A DNA stretch of 64,000 nt, taken from assembly GCA_948146395.1 (NCBI GenBank), contig OX411544.1:58829642-58893641 (forward strand). The letters run 5' to 3'. The notes under the pieces are model-generated. The model searched no databases and had not been told where the DNA came from. It saw only the letters and a list, made by a program, of their open reading frames with translations. The position numbers and the translations under genes are program-made. Positions 24,190-34,702 of this stretch are shown one piece after another. Position 1 is the stretch's first letter; each line of letters begins with the position of its first letter. Source of the stretch: Fragum whitleyi (Eukaryota; Mollusca; Bivalvia; Cardiida; Cardiidae).

Positions 24190-24953
24190 GGTAGCAATGG
24201 ACACATGGCGTCATTTTTTTCCGCCCAATGAATTTTTTTCTTGGTCACATATGTTGTAGATTAACATTGTGAAGTCATTGTATCAAAATTTGAAGGTACC
24301 TTTCCACGCTCGTTTTCATGCTAGAGTTATCTGCCCTTGAGTGGTATAGGTCATTTTTCATTAAAACGGTTATATTCATTTTAGGTATAGTATAAACCCT
24401 GTCCTAAGTTATAGCTTTAAAACATATACATTTTGATAGACCTTATACATGTATACAATGGCTATTGACAAGAAAATTTCTCTTTGATCAATTGCATTTG
24501 CACAATTTGCTTCCAAAAGTTAAAGATGCACTAATTTTTGTAATTTTACTGGGTAAAAATGCCACAAAAACTTATTTTTTGAAGAAACTACCCAATGAAT
24601 TTTTCTTATTTTCCGACATGTTTATAATCCACATATTTCCTTTATTTTGTAAAAAATTCAGCATACCTTTCCATGCAAATAAGAAAGTTTTTCGTCATTT
24701 TTCAGAGTTCCCCCCTAATCGAATGACGGTTTTACGCATTTTTTTTGTAAAATTTAATGATCAAGTCATTCAATTGATATCAAATGTTGAAAAGAAGCTA
24801 AATTATTAAGTTTTACCATCAGTATTCTACGTTATTTCCATAAGAAGAATCTTACGAAAACCGGTCTTTTTAAACAATGCGCAAAAAAGCCGTAAAATAA
24901 ACGAAAACCCACTTCCGGTTTATCGAGTCGGGAGGCCGCTGTCCATTGCTACC
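24190..24953. mobile_element. 764-bp TTAA-target TIR element
   Basis: GGTAGCAATGGACA at the left and its exact complement at the right are each flanked outside by TTAA (24186-24189 and 24954-24957). That gives a clean 4-bp target duplication of the piggyBac/Kolobok type. The interior is AT-rich. A 114-codon frame at 24465-24809 has no transposase motif and low-complexity composition, so the element is called non-autonomous. Confidence 0.8.
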
Positions 24954-25010
24954 TTAAATTGGAACAACTCAACATGTAAATTTAGCAAATGCAGATTTTT
25001 TATGTGGAAA

Positions 25011-25294
25011 TTGAGTGATTGATTGATTGAATGGAGTTTAACGCCGCTTTCAACATTTTTTCAGTTATATCGCGGCGGCTGGAGCACCTAATAATGGTTT
25101 CCTGGTATTTCTCTCACCAGTACAACCACCACATCCTTTCCTAGCCTCCAGCCACTATCTCACATAGGTCTACGATTATCAACCCATTGGTGAGAGACAA
25201 ATAGTCGGAAAGAATGAGTGCCGCCGTCGGGGATCGAACCCGGGACCTCTAGAATGACAGTCCGACGCGCTACCAACTGCACTATGACGGCGGC
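25011..25294 (-). mobile_element. tRNA-derived SINE, full-length copy
   Basis: On the minus strand a tRNA-like head starts GCCGCCGTCATAGTGCAG, contains TAGCGCGTCGGACTGTC and an intact B box (GGTTCGATCCC), and continues into a body with CTCACCAATGGGTTGATAA. It ends in an AAGCGGCGTTAAAC segment and a (CAAT)n tail at 25011-25030. Three other copies lie at 31139, 44524 and 46761. An open frame across it is a shadow. Confidence 0.85.
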
Positions 25295-25980
25295 TGTGGA
25301 ATTTGAGACTGTGGCTGTATGTACATTTATGTCTTGATATTTTTGTTCAATAAGTTCTAAATTTATTGCACCTTCTCCCAGAAAACCCATGGACTGTTCA
25401 AAGTTTAATTTCTTATGGTCAATAAAAGGTGTTCGGGAAAATGCATGTATTTTTATACTACAGTATCTTCTGGACAAGAGACAAATTACTCAACAGGGAG
25501 GTTAGTTCAACTTCCTTCATATGTGTTTTGAAACTAATTTCTGTTTTCTGCATGAACTACTACTTTTAATTGGTATAGTAGTTAAATAATATGCAATTAA
25601 TACGATTATGATCCATGTTCCAAAGTTTATCTCATTGTTGGGACACACGCCGCCATTGCCTAACATGTGGAGGAGTCCATGCAAACTCGCCATACAAAGC
25701 ACCTGTAGATGCGTAGACCAACACCTAGGAAAAACGCATATATGTGGTCTCTACAAAATTTATGCACGAATAGCCTTGAATCCAATATAACGGCCCCTTG
25801 TGCAATTATGGACCAAACAGTAGCATCAGTTTCTTAAATATATGCCTTTAATTCAGGTATATACCCCCGAATCGTTTACATTAAGCAAGAAACAAAGTAA
25901 GTGTGCTTATCGCATTTTGTGCTATACATTTGGCGGTTACATGAAAACGTAAATAGTCATTTAGTTTTCAGCGTTTGTCA
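25295..25980. other. No gene seen
   Basis: AT-rich; short open frames on both strands lack motifs. Confidence 0.4.
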
Positions 25981-25982
25981 GA

Positions 25983-26219
25983 TTAATCCTTATCACATGA
26001 TGTGATTTTCAGCCATATTGTCCTAGGAAAAAAGCTACATGACCTTTCAAGAGTGAATTGCAAGTCGTCCACATTATCTGCTATCTGAACTATTATGTCT
26101 GCATATATCAGTTTCTCAGTCAGATTGTTTATTCTCGTAAAAAGATTAGAACCATAAAACTTATACTCCGGCCATGAGAGAGCATGACCTCTAAAAGATA
26201 ATGGATGACAAGTATCCAC
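25983..26219 (-). pseudogene. Reverse-transcriptase fragment (degenerate LINE)
   Basis: Unlike its surroundings, this 78-codon minus-strand frame resembles the RT palm region of non-LTR retrotransposons. LIYADIIVQIADNVDDLQ lines up with the family's YADD box and the acidic stretch behind it, and WLKIT lines up with the later W.LKIN motif. The second catalytic Asp of YADD is Ile here, so the enzyme would be dead. It stops soon after LKIT. No EN domain, zinc knuckle or tail was found nearby. The match is from memory of the motif, not a search, and the fragment is short. Confidence 0.4.
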
Positions 26220-27531
26220 AGCATTTAACAGACTTTAAAATGAGATTCATGGTTGTTTACACAAATCAGAAGGCATAATTCTAGAGTCAAAAATAAAAAG
26301 TGAATAAGATATGTATACATGAGATAGACAATCATTTTCATAATGTCAACTTGGATGTTGCCCATCCCGTATTCTTTACCTAACACGTAAAATTGAATAG
26401 AAATTATCGAACTTCTAAAACTTATATTCCGCAATTCACAATATCACATACCAACTTATTTGTTTCATTGACACTATCAAAAGTCTTTTGAATATTATAA
26501 GTATTTTTTTCTGTTGACAAAAAGACTACTTATTCCACTGTTCTATTTTTTTTCTAAAAACATCATGCACCCCATTTGATGTAGACCCATCATCTGTGGT
26601 TACTTTAATGAATTATTTGTTTTGGCTTATTTCAATCAATCTCTATCCGACTTATGGGCTCCCAGAATTCTATTTTACCCATATCGCATGCATTTAACAA
26701 ACCTGAAACTCATGACAAAGTCTATCTTTGCATTATTTTTGCTCTTAAGCATTCTTTTTCTGATTCGCACTGGTTAGATTAAGACCAGAGAGGAGTTCAT
26801 TTCACCAAGTCTGATTATTTTTCCTTCTTTTTATTCCTCAAATATGAGCTAACATGTACTCTTCTATAATTCAACTTTTCTTACATATCTATTTCTTAAA
26901 ATTCCGCAAATATCTAAAAGGCTGAATTAATTGTATTTTATATACTCAATTTTATTCTATATATACAAACGCTATTTTTATGTATAAAAAGTACGACGCA
27001 GGGAATCAATTATGGATTGGTCGTGAAGAAATTGTGTAGGAATATTTTTCAGATCAAATCTATCTAAACTTGCAAAACTCGATACAGGATCATAACTTCC
27101 CTTGATCATCATATTGGTGACTTTCATTTTTGTTACCTGAATTCCAACACTGTGTTTGCTCATTAAAACATATGTTTGTAAATTGCTACTGAAAATTCTA
27201 TTTCATAATATGGCCAAATTCTCACCATAGTTGACAGCCCTTACAACATTACCAAGTTTATTTTCTCGGATTCTCTCATCTTTAGATTGATTGGGATGAA
27301 TAAACACATCCTTGAAATAGCACGCGTAGCCTCTTTTTACAAGGTAACACCTCAGGGAAATAGTTTTTATTTGTTATGGAAGCAAGTAAAACCACTGGAT
27401 ATAGTGAGTCACTTTTTTACTTACTTATGTACCTACTTTTGATATACAAACCATGAACCCTTACATGGTCGTTTATTATCATATTGATTTTTTCTCCAGG
27501 TTTTCATTTACAGCCTCAGTAACGTTTCTAA
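26220..27531. other. No gene seen; possible degenerate LINE upstream
   Basis: Minus-strand frames at 26225-26434 and 26978-27163 lie upstream of the RT fragment and could be remnants of the same element. They show no motif that I can place. Confidence 0.3.
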
Positions 27532-28587
27532 CATGGGCGTAGACACGGGTGCGGCAGGTGCGGCATTCGCCGCACCAATAATTGCCGTAGATGCGGCATG
27601 CCGCTACAATAAAACTGGATTATGTTGACCGCTAAATGACTGAAAATGTATGTGAGCATATAACGGATGAATAAAACGTTTATAAAACACGATGTCTTAT
27701 AGTTCTTTTAATCCACCATACACAACGAAATGCGAGCATCCTGGGATGACTCATCAATAATCTAAACTTCCAAGCGTCTGGAGTGACCTCACTGGAATTT
27801 ACTTCCGGAGGTCGTTGTATAAAAGTAGATCTTAACGAAAAAATAGTGCGGCTTGAAAATGGCATTTTGAAGTGGAGAACAGTGATCCACGTGCATATTT
27901 ATTTGATTTTTTGCTAGTCTTGCATCTCTTCTTTAATATAAGGCTTGGTTCGATCTTTTTTGTGCACGATTTCCTTTCCGGGAGGACGGGTGAGCGACGG
28001 TGGGCGTGCCCGAACTAACTGACCTCTTCATAGATGGAAAAAAGACGGTTCCTTTACTCTGGCTTGAATAGCCCAAAAGTTAAACCTAAAAGACCCAGTT
28101 ATTTTAGTCTCAAATGATAGAACAATGAATGTAGATGAAGCGCTGGTGACGTAATATAAACGCATTGTTATGGAATGCGCTGCAGCACCTGAAAGTTGAG
28201 CAATTTTATATAGAACAAAGAAGGCCAAAAATCGGGTGGGGTCTGACCGTCTCTGTTTACTTCCGTTTTCTGTTGATGTCAAACATGCGATTCCCTGTGA
28301 GTACATGGTGAGTTGTTAATGTCATTATCGATTAGTCCTCGTACTAGGGTTAACCCTTTCCTGTTTAATCCCTACTTTTTACGTGCCAGGAAATTGCTCT
28401 AAAATGACTCAAAAATTGTGATCAAGTATAGTCTAGAATGCACCAAATCGCACCATTTTTTCAAAAATTTTCCGGGGGAGCATGCCCCCGGACCCCCCTA
28501 GAAGGGCTTCTCGCCTTCGGCGCTCGCATTCGCTCCTTCGGAGCTCAGTTTTGCCGCACCAATGTAAATAACATGGCTACGCCACTG
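27532..28587. mobile_element. hAT-like non-autonomous element
   Basis: The right terminus, read inward on the minus strand, is CAGTGGCGTAGCCATG; the left is CATGGGCGTAGACACG. Both continue into a GGTGCGGCA block. CA..GGCGTAGC ends are common among hAT elements. Inside the right end is GGGGGAGCATGCCCCCGG followed by ACCCCCCTAGAAGGG and a GCTTCTCGCCTTCGGCGC-type stretch, a GC-rich motif. No transposase is recognisable. An 8-bp duplication is not clean: TCTAA occurs on both sides but out of register. Confidence 0.6.
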
Positions 28588-29282
28588 TCTAAGAACAAGC
28601 GGAGAGTATTTTACTGTTCATCAATTTATTCATAAATTTGTACCATTTCATTATTTACTCTTTTATCTATACTTTGTTTATTTTTCGATAGGTTATGTGG
28701 GTTAATTGAGTTTCTATGTTTCATTCGAGACTGTCGAACCTCTCTTCTTTTAAACATCATTTACTTCATTTGAAAGTGTATTTAGCTAATAAATCGTCTT
28801 GGAGAGCCATTCTGATTTTAACTGCCAGAAATATTATATAAAACGATATTAATTAACTGTTACGAGTTTCATTCTCAAATGCAAAATTCACGCAATCGAC
28901 TCAAGATGCATTGTCGCGTGTTGAAAAGTAATGTTATTCATTGCACGAACCTTGAGTAATGTCAAGGGAGGCTACCATTCCAGGAATTCCATTCACAAAG
29001 TTTTCACGTGTGACCCCAATAGACCATGGGGAAGCAAAGCAAATTACTCACTCGGTCTGAAATATAGATCTAGGCAAGCTACACATTCGTCCAGTTTCAG
29101 AATTATATATTTTTTGCGTTGAAAAGATGTCTTTTCGGTATCAACAAATTATGTAGAATCCTTTTTTCATGCCATTTTCAAAATTCACAGTTGTCATACG
29201 GCTACATTTCTTTGAAAAAAATAAATTAAACGTTAGTTGGCACTACTTTTTTAAAAGCTATTAACATCTTACTGGATTGTTC
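28588..29282. other. No gene seen
   Basis: AT-rich. At 29225-29280 the sequence AAAGCTATTAACATCTTACTGGATT resembles 51102-51125, a hint of an old dispersed repeat. Confidence 0.4.
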
Positions 29283-29400
29283 TATAGCGGAATAATACGG
29301 ACTCCTAGACCAGCATTTTTTTGTTAAACGTCAACTAAAAAAATTCAAGTAACTATTTTCAAAAAAATGCTGGCCTGGGAGTCCACATTATTCGGCTATA
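29283..29400. repeat. Palindromic MITE-like hairpin
   Basis: Inverted arms of about 42 bp. TATAGC.GAATAATA, GGACTCC.AG and CCAGCATTTTTTT pair with their complements at 29360-29400 around an ~35 bp loop. Confidence 0.75.
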
Positions 29401-29402
29401 TA

Positions 29403-29826
29403 CGGTAGTCCCTGATTGAAAGCGGTACAATATTTTTTTATTACAGTAAAGAAAAAGTAAAGATTCTTTGATGAACGCAACTATTACGTTTGTGTGACTT
29501 CATCGAGTCACAAACAATTTATTGCATAGTTTAAGCAATTGAGTATATTTTAGGAAGAAAAATGAAAAACTTTAATGCCTTATCTTAAACTTTATTGAAG
29601 AAGTAAATTCGACATTTGGTAGCCCTACCGCAAATTGAAGAAATTTAAACAAACGAAGGCATATACCTGTCTAACAGAATGAGTCTGGAGTCACACTAAA
29701 CAATACTGGTAGTTTAAAAAAGGGAGGTAACATGCAAATATATATCTATACTAGCATAGAAATAGTCAACATAGAGCAATTTCAAAGCGTAAGAAGCTGT
29801 ATTATGATTCTTGGAGTGGATTTCAC
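29403..29826. other. No gene seen
   Basis: AT-rich spacer. Confidence 0.4.
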
Positions 29827-29830
29827 TAAA

Positions 29831-29986
29831 GGTAGTGGTCCCGTAATAGTTCCACAACGTTTCGGAAGTAGTGAACTTTAACAGAGATAACCAAGATTGG
29901 CTTATTTTTTCCTTAGGAAACTTTGGTCCACATTGTGACAGAACATGAAGCCCGAAATATTGCGGAACCATTACGGTTCTACTATC
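29831..29986. mobile_element. TTAA MITE, 156 bp (copy 1, diverged centre)
   Basis: GGTAGTGGTCCCGTAATAG at the left and GGAACCATTACGGTTCTAC at the right form the TIRs. TTAA follows the right end (29987-29990) and CTAA, a one-base variant, precedes the left. It has the same length and ends as the copies at 30542 and 56206; the centre is more decayed. Confidence 0.7.
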
Positions 29987-30219
29987 TTAAGATTTGCTTG
30001 AAATCATCTGAGTCCACTACATATTACGTGTTTTATGAAATCCCGTACCTTCAACCCCGAGAAAATACAGCTTAAGTTAAGATAGGGTTAAGATGGCAAA
30101 TGATTGGCAAATACTTTATACGTCGCTTGATTGTTGCTGCCCGACGCAAACTCATGGTCTCTGCGAGAAACCTGGTCGATTTCAATGGGATTAAAGCTCA
30201 ATATTAATGATTATCGTTA

Positions 30220-30523
30220 AAAGTTAAAAGTAAAAGTTTGGTTTATCGTCTTGTTTAACGATATACGTATTCACACGACTTTACACTTAAATCCCCGATC
30301 ACGGAATTGTAGGTCGGCTGTTAACATATGGCGCCTTCGGCTGCCACATCTCTTGAATTTACAACTCTCACGGGTAGCATTTATACACCTGGGTTGAGAG
30401 GAGTAATACATCGTGGACTAAGTTCTTTGCTCAGAAAAATTCCCATGTTCTGGTCGAGATTCGATCACAGGATCTCTCGATCCCAAAGACACCGTTCTAA
30501 CTACTAGGTCACGGACTCCAATC
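30220..30523 (-). mobile_element. tRNA-headed SINE, second family
   Basis: On the minus strand the head reads GGAGTCCGTGACCTAGTAG, TTAGAACGGTGTC and GGGATCGAGAGATCC, with a B-box-like GATCGAATCTC. A body of ~220 bp follows, ending in GTTTAACGATAAACC-like complementarity near 30240-30260 and AAAAGTAAAAG. It is unrelated to the 25011 family in its body. The first copy is tRNA-like enough for a SINE but the arms do not fold as a tRNA. Confidence 0.5.
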
Positions 30524-30541
30524 TCAATGCGGGAGGGTTAA

Positions 30542-30698
30542 GGCAGTGGAACCGTAATAGTTTCACAGCGTTTTGGATCTCGTGATCTTTCAGAATGTTG
30601 ACCGAAGTTTCCTAATGAAAATCATTAGGAAACCTCGGTTAACACTGATAAAGTTCATTACTTCCGAAACGTTGCGTAACTAATACGGGTCCACTACA
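30542..30698. mobile_element. TTAA MITE, 157 bp (copy 2)
   Basis: Flanked by TTAA on both sides (30538-30541, 30699-30702). The ends are GGCAGTGGAACCGTAATAG and the complement of ATGTAGTGGACCCGTATTAG. The centre is the hairpin GTTTCCTAATGAAAATCATTAGGAAAC. Confidence 0.85.
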
Positions 30699-30702
30699 TT
30701 AA

Positions 30703-31138
30703 TATCGCAAGTTTTCCAATGATATCTCGCCGACATTAATACACAACCTCAAGAGTAGAAACCTACGCCATATCATTTGTCATCGGAAATATTTGTTCGA
30801 TACATTATTTCAGGGTTAAAATTTTCAGTTAATAGTACCAATCCATTTATTTCGAGTATTATTCCCGTTAATGAGACAAAACTGGACCCGTGATGAATCT
30901 CCGATAAAGTCGGTTGATTATGAATAAATAATTCAAAAATTAATGTCAGATTAACCATTATGAATCGTGATCGCAATGACATGACTTAATGAGTCAAAAC
31001 CCTGAAAACATTATCCAAAGTACAGTACTGATAATCTGCAAAATATCTTTTAAATCTTAAGAAATCCTTAGTAGTGAGCACAAAATACAAACAGAAATTT
31101 GCTCCAATGTTTTCTATTTCTCATATAGCATATAGCTA
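30703..31138. other. No gene seen
   Basis: AT-rich spacer between a MITE and a SINE. Confidence 0.4.
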
Positions 31139-31425
31139 GCCGCCGTCTTAGCGCAGTTAGTAGCCCGTCGGACTGTCAATCCAGAGGTCCCGGGTTCGAT
31201 CCCCGACAGCGGCACTCATGAATTCTTCCCGACTAATTGTCGCTCACCAATGGGTTGATAACCGTAGACCTATGTGAGATAGCAGCTGGTGGCTAGGAAA
31301 GAATGTGCTGGTTGTACTAGTGAGAGAAATGCCAGAAAACCATTGTTAAGTGTTCAAGCCGCCGCGATATATAACTGAAAAAATGTTGAAAGCGGCGTAA
31401 AACTCCATTCAATCAATCAATCAAT
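31139..31425 (+). mobile_element. tRNA-derived SINE, full-length copy
   Basis: Plus-strand copy of the 25011-25294 SINE. The head is GCCGCCGTCTTAGCGCAG, the B box GGTTCGATCCC, the body ACCAATGGGTTGATAACC, and the tail (CAAT)n at 31408-31425. It lies about 320 bp upstream of the first exon of the zinc-finger pseudogene. Confidence 0.85.
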
Positions 31426-31467
31426 TCTCATATAGCTTCCCTCGTCCATTATAAAGAACAGCCATCA

Positions 31468-31700
31468 GAGATATCCTTGTCTTACACTTGTTGAATATTC
31501 ATTCGGAACATCACTCGGCCATTTCCGTAAACTGCAACATACCTCGGATGTATGTAAGGCGGATGGGTATGTAACTAAATCGTGCATTTTCACTGGTGTT
31601 TAACGATGTTACCGAAAAATGGTTGTCTATGATTTTGTATGTTGGTTTGCTATGATTCTGTATCACAAATGAGCGGGAAAAAATGCTTTTCTTCGATTTG
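31468..31700. repeat. Dispersed sequence upstream of the zinc-finger pseudogene
   Basis: Two parts are found elsewhere in inverted orientation. 31505-31585 (with GGCCATTTCCGTAAACTGC and CGGATGTATGTAAGGCGGA) matches the complement of 45468-45545. 31590-31665 (CACTGGTGTTTAACGATGTTAC, then TGTTGGTTTGCTATGATT) matches the complement of 42735-42815. The presumed promoter region of the pseudogene is therefore repetitive. Confidence 0.65.
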
Positions 31701-33407
31701 CACGGGATTTTGTCTCATACACGTTGCTCTACTACAACTGAAAGCATGGCTGTCGATTTGGTAAGTTTTTCTTATTTTTAAATATCATCTTTTAATTTTT
31801 TCTGTATCGATTTCATACCGATAAAAGGTGTATGTTTGTCTATGAGCGTGACTCTGTGGCGATGGTTTTTTGAAGATAGTGTGTTGGTTTCTTGAAGGCA
31901 TTTTTGAAACTTGATTGACGCATTTGTGATATCTTTTATAAAAACGCGATATGTTTTATCAGGGAAATCGCGAATTTCTGTCATATATTATTGATTAAAA
32001 TAGCCTGAGACTTGCTGTTTCGAACAATGAAAGATATAATTACATTAGTAAATCAGTTTATGTAATTCCTTTGCAGGAAAATGTTAGATTGGGATTGGCA
32101 GATGAATTTGTGGAGGAGTTTGTTCGTGACCCGGAAAAGATTGGAGAAGGAAATCAAGAGCAGGTATGTAAATGTTATTTTGTTCCTATCTAAAAATATT
32201 CTTGTGTCGCAAAAAAAAAACGCTTAGGAGGTTAATGAAGTTTGAAACCGGATTTACAAATGAGTACACATGTAAGCGGGTAAACAGTTCCAAAACGCTT
32301 CGCATAGTTTTCATCTTGAACGCAGAGATGGTTCATACAAAAAGAAAGTATTAAGAAGCCTACGTTAGATTTAATTTGGAAGCAAAGTATTTAATTATGC
32401 TATTTAAACGTAATTATATACTACTGAAAATTTTCGATTTTTTATTTCATTACCCCTTCATGGTTTTAGGTTATATGTTCATGCATACAGCCTTGCGACA
32501 TTCCCATGAATATATAAATATACTTACTAGTAGTTCGAAGAGAAAGTGTGCATTTTTGAATTTAAAATTTCTCTGAGATTACACAATATATCGTCACGAA
32601 ATGTCGTATGACTATCCCCAAGAGTATGTACAGACGCTAATTGAAAGCAAAAATCGCGTGATTAGCAAATATCTTCTGCTTAATTGAGACAAATGATTTT
32701 GAATGTTTTGCATGTGCATCTCGCATTTGACGAGTAATTGGTCTGAAAATGCATTCAATTGAATCTTTGCGGCTTTCCTAAGTATAAAATTACATCTTCA
32801 ATAAAATCATGCGTGGTGTAAAAGCGTGATTTGACTACCAATAAACGTCGTTGAACAAAATCGAACCTTGTCAGATTTAGAATGTCATTAAAATTGATTA
32901 GGCATTCATGTTCCCATAGAAATCGAGGTCATCATTCTATAAGGCCTTTAATAAGCTAATCTAGATGACATAGAACGCCATAGCACCATTCAACGACGAG
33001 TTACTGGCCTAAGAACGTAGCAATGTCTAACGTTGACGTACACGTTACTTCTGCATACAAATTAAAACTGTTGTTTGGAATTGGCTTGGAATGGCTTCTA
33101 AAACTCTATAATACAACATCAACACACAGTTCTCACTTATGGGACTCAGTATATATTGAATCAAGGGGTTAAAACGCCCACTCACAATCGAATTTACCGT
33201 CAATCAAGTTGATTTACAAAAGTGATAATCTTGTATAGGCAATTTGGAAATATGATTTTAATTCAAGAATGTTTTACGTGTATTAGCCAGTTTAGAAACT
33301 TTCATACTTAATAATTTGTGTTCTTCGACAAAATGCCTTCATTTGAAGAATTGCAATATTCCTTCAACGTGTGTTAGTGGATGGTTTTTGACTCGGACTC
33401 ATATTGT

Positions 33408-33470
33408 TATGGGATAACGAACGTGGCGTAAATACAGCTTTACTCGAGCTGTATTTACTACATTTAAGTC
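33408..33470. repeat. Hairpin in intron 2
   Basis: CGTAAATACAGCTTTACTCG pairs with CGAGCTGTATTTAC; its layout resembles the hairpin at 44811-44877. Confidence 0.65.
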
Positions 33471-33995
33471 GCCAATCGAAAATATGTTTTCGATAAAGGA
33501 AAACGAAACTTCTTGTCCATAATTTAAGATTCTTAATGATTTGTCTTAAATTGATTTGAAGGAGGAATCCACGTTACTGAATGGGTCCTTCGATGAAGAG
33601 GTCTTTATTAAAGAAAGTTACCAGGATGGGATGACTGTGGGATAAAATCAAAGACAGGTACGCGCTATTTTGTATAATTGCTATTCCAAAATTCTAACGC
33701 GATTGCGTGAAAAACTTTGAAGGCGAAACAGAAAACTATCTAAAATCACTAAGTAAACCTTATGGATAATGTTGTCGCGTGCATTTGTTTATAGTCTAAA
33801 AAGGCATTTTCTTGCTCTAATGCCTTAAAGTCAGGTAAGTTCTAGCTATTCGATGAAAATTTGAGTGAAGGGGTGGTTTGTCCCCCCTCCCTCTCTCTCT
33901 CTTTCTCTTTTTCTCTCTGACACCTTCATTTGAAAATGGAGGATGTCAAATGTAGAGATTTTAATCAAGAACCAATTTCATTTTCGCGTCAGTCA

Positions 33996-34065
33996 ATGAA
34001 TAAAGTGTTTTGGAGGAGGAGCCCGAGAAAGCTTGCTTTGTATTAGCTCCTCCCCACTTTATTCA
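33996..34065. repeat. Hairpin in intron 3
   Basis: TGAATAAAGTG and GGAGGAG pair with CTCCTCC and CACTTTATTCA around a ~24 bp loop. Lies between exons 3 and 4 of the zinc-finger pseudogene, after a CT-rich run at 33885-33920. Confidence 0.7.
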
Positions 34066-34702
34066 TGGACACATCAACGCTAAAATGAGATTATATCCAC
34101 AATAAAACACGATCGTGATTCTAAATACTTTGTTCTATTTTTTTTTTGAGTATAAAATAGTTTTATTACATTGTCTGGGTGTAAAATTAATGAAAGACCA
34201 ATGATACTGACATTGGGATAATTGAAAGAAAAACGAAGTGCGTCACTTAGCACATTGCGTTATATGGCGTCAAAAGCATCAACGTTCTCGCTTAAGATGA
34301 CGTTGAATATGATAAATAAGCGGAGCTTCCTGTGTACACAGTAAAACACATGGCATAAGAATTTTATTGCGAATAAAGCTCTAATCGATTTTTGTATATG
34401 CGTTTTATGCTATTGTGTTTCAAGTTCATTTGATATCAAATAGGATAACGGTGACAAACAGGAGCAGCAAAAGAGGCTCTAAAAGTGTGACGACCACAGG
34501 AACTGTACCAAGTCAAGTCAAGTCAAATATTTTATTCGGCAAAAAGCAAAAGTTTCATTGCCTTCAATAGGCTGAACATAATTACAATATCTCAGTACAA
34601 TAGATAGTAACATGTTATGACAAATTGACACACAACTTTGAAATATAGACGTTTAAGGTACAAGTAAAATATATAGTGAGAAAAGCAGACAAAGATTAAA
34701 CA

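Noticed and set aside
24465..24809. 114-codon frame in the 764-bp TTAA element
   Set aside because: Phe/Leu/Lys-rich AT-derived composition, no transposase motif, and the element is too short to be autonomous.
25230..25290. tRNA gene on the minus strand
   Set aside because: The A and B boxes belong to a SINE head that continues into a body and CAAT tail; sister copies share the whole unit. The same reasoning applies at 31139, 44700, 46900, 7800 and 47255.
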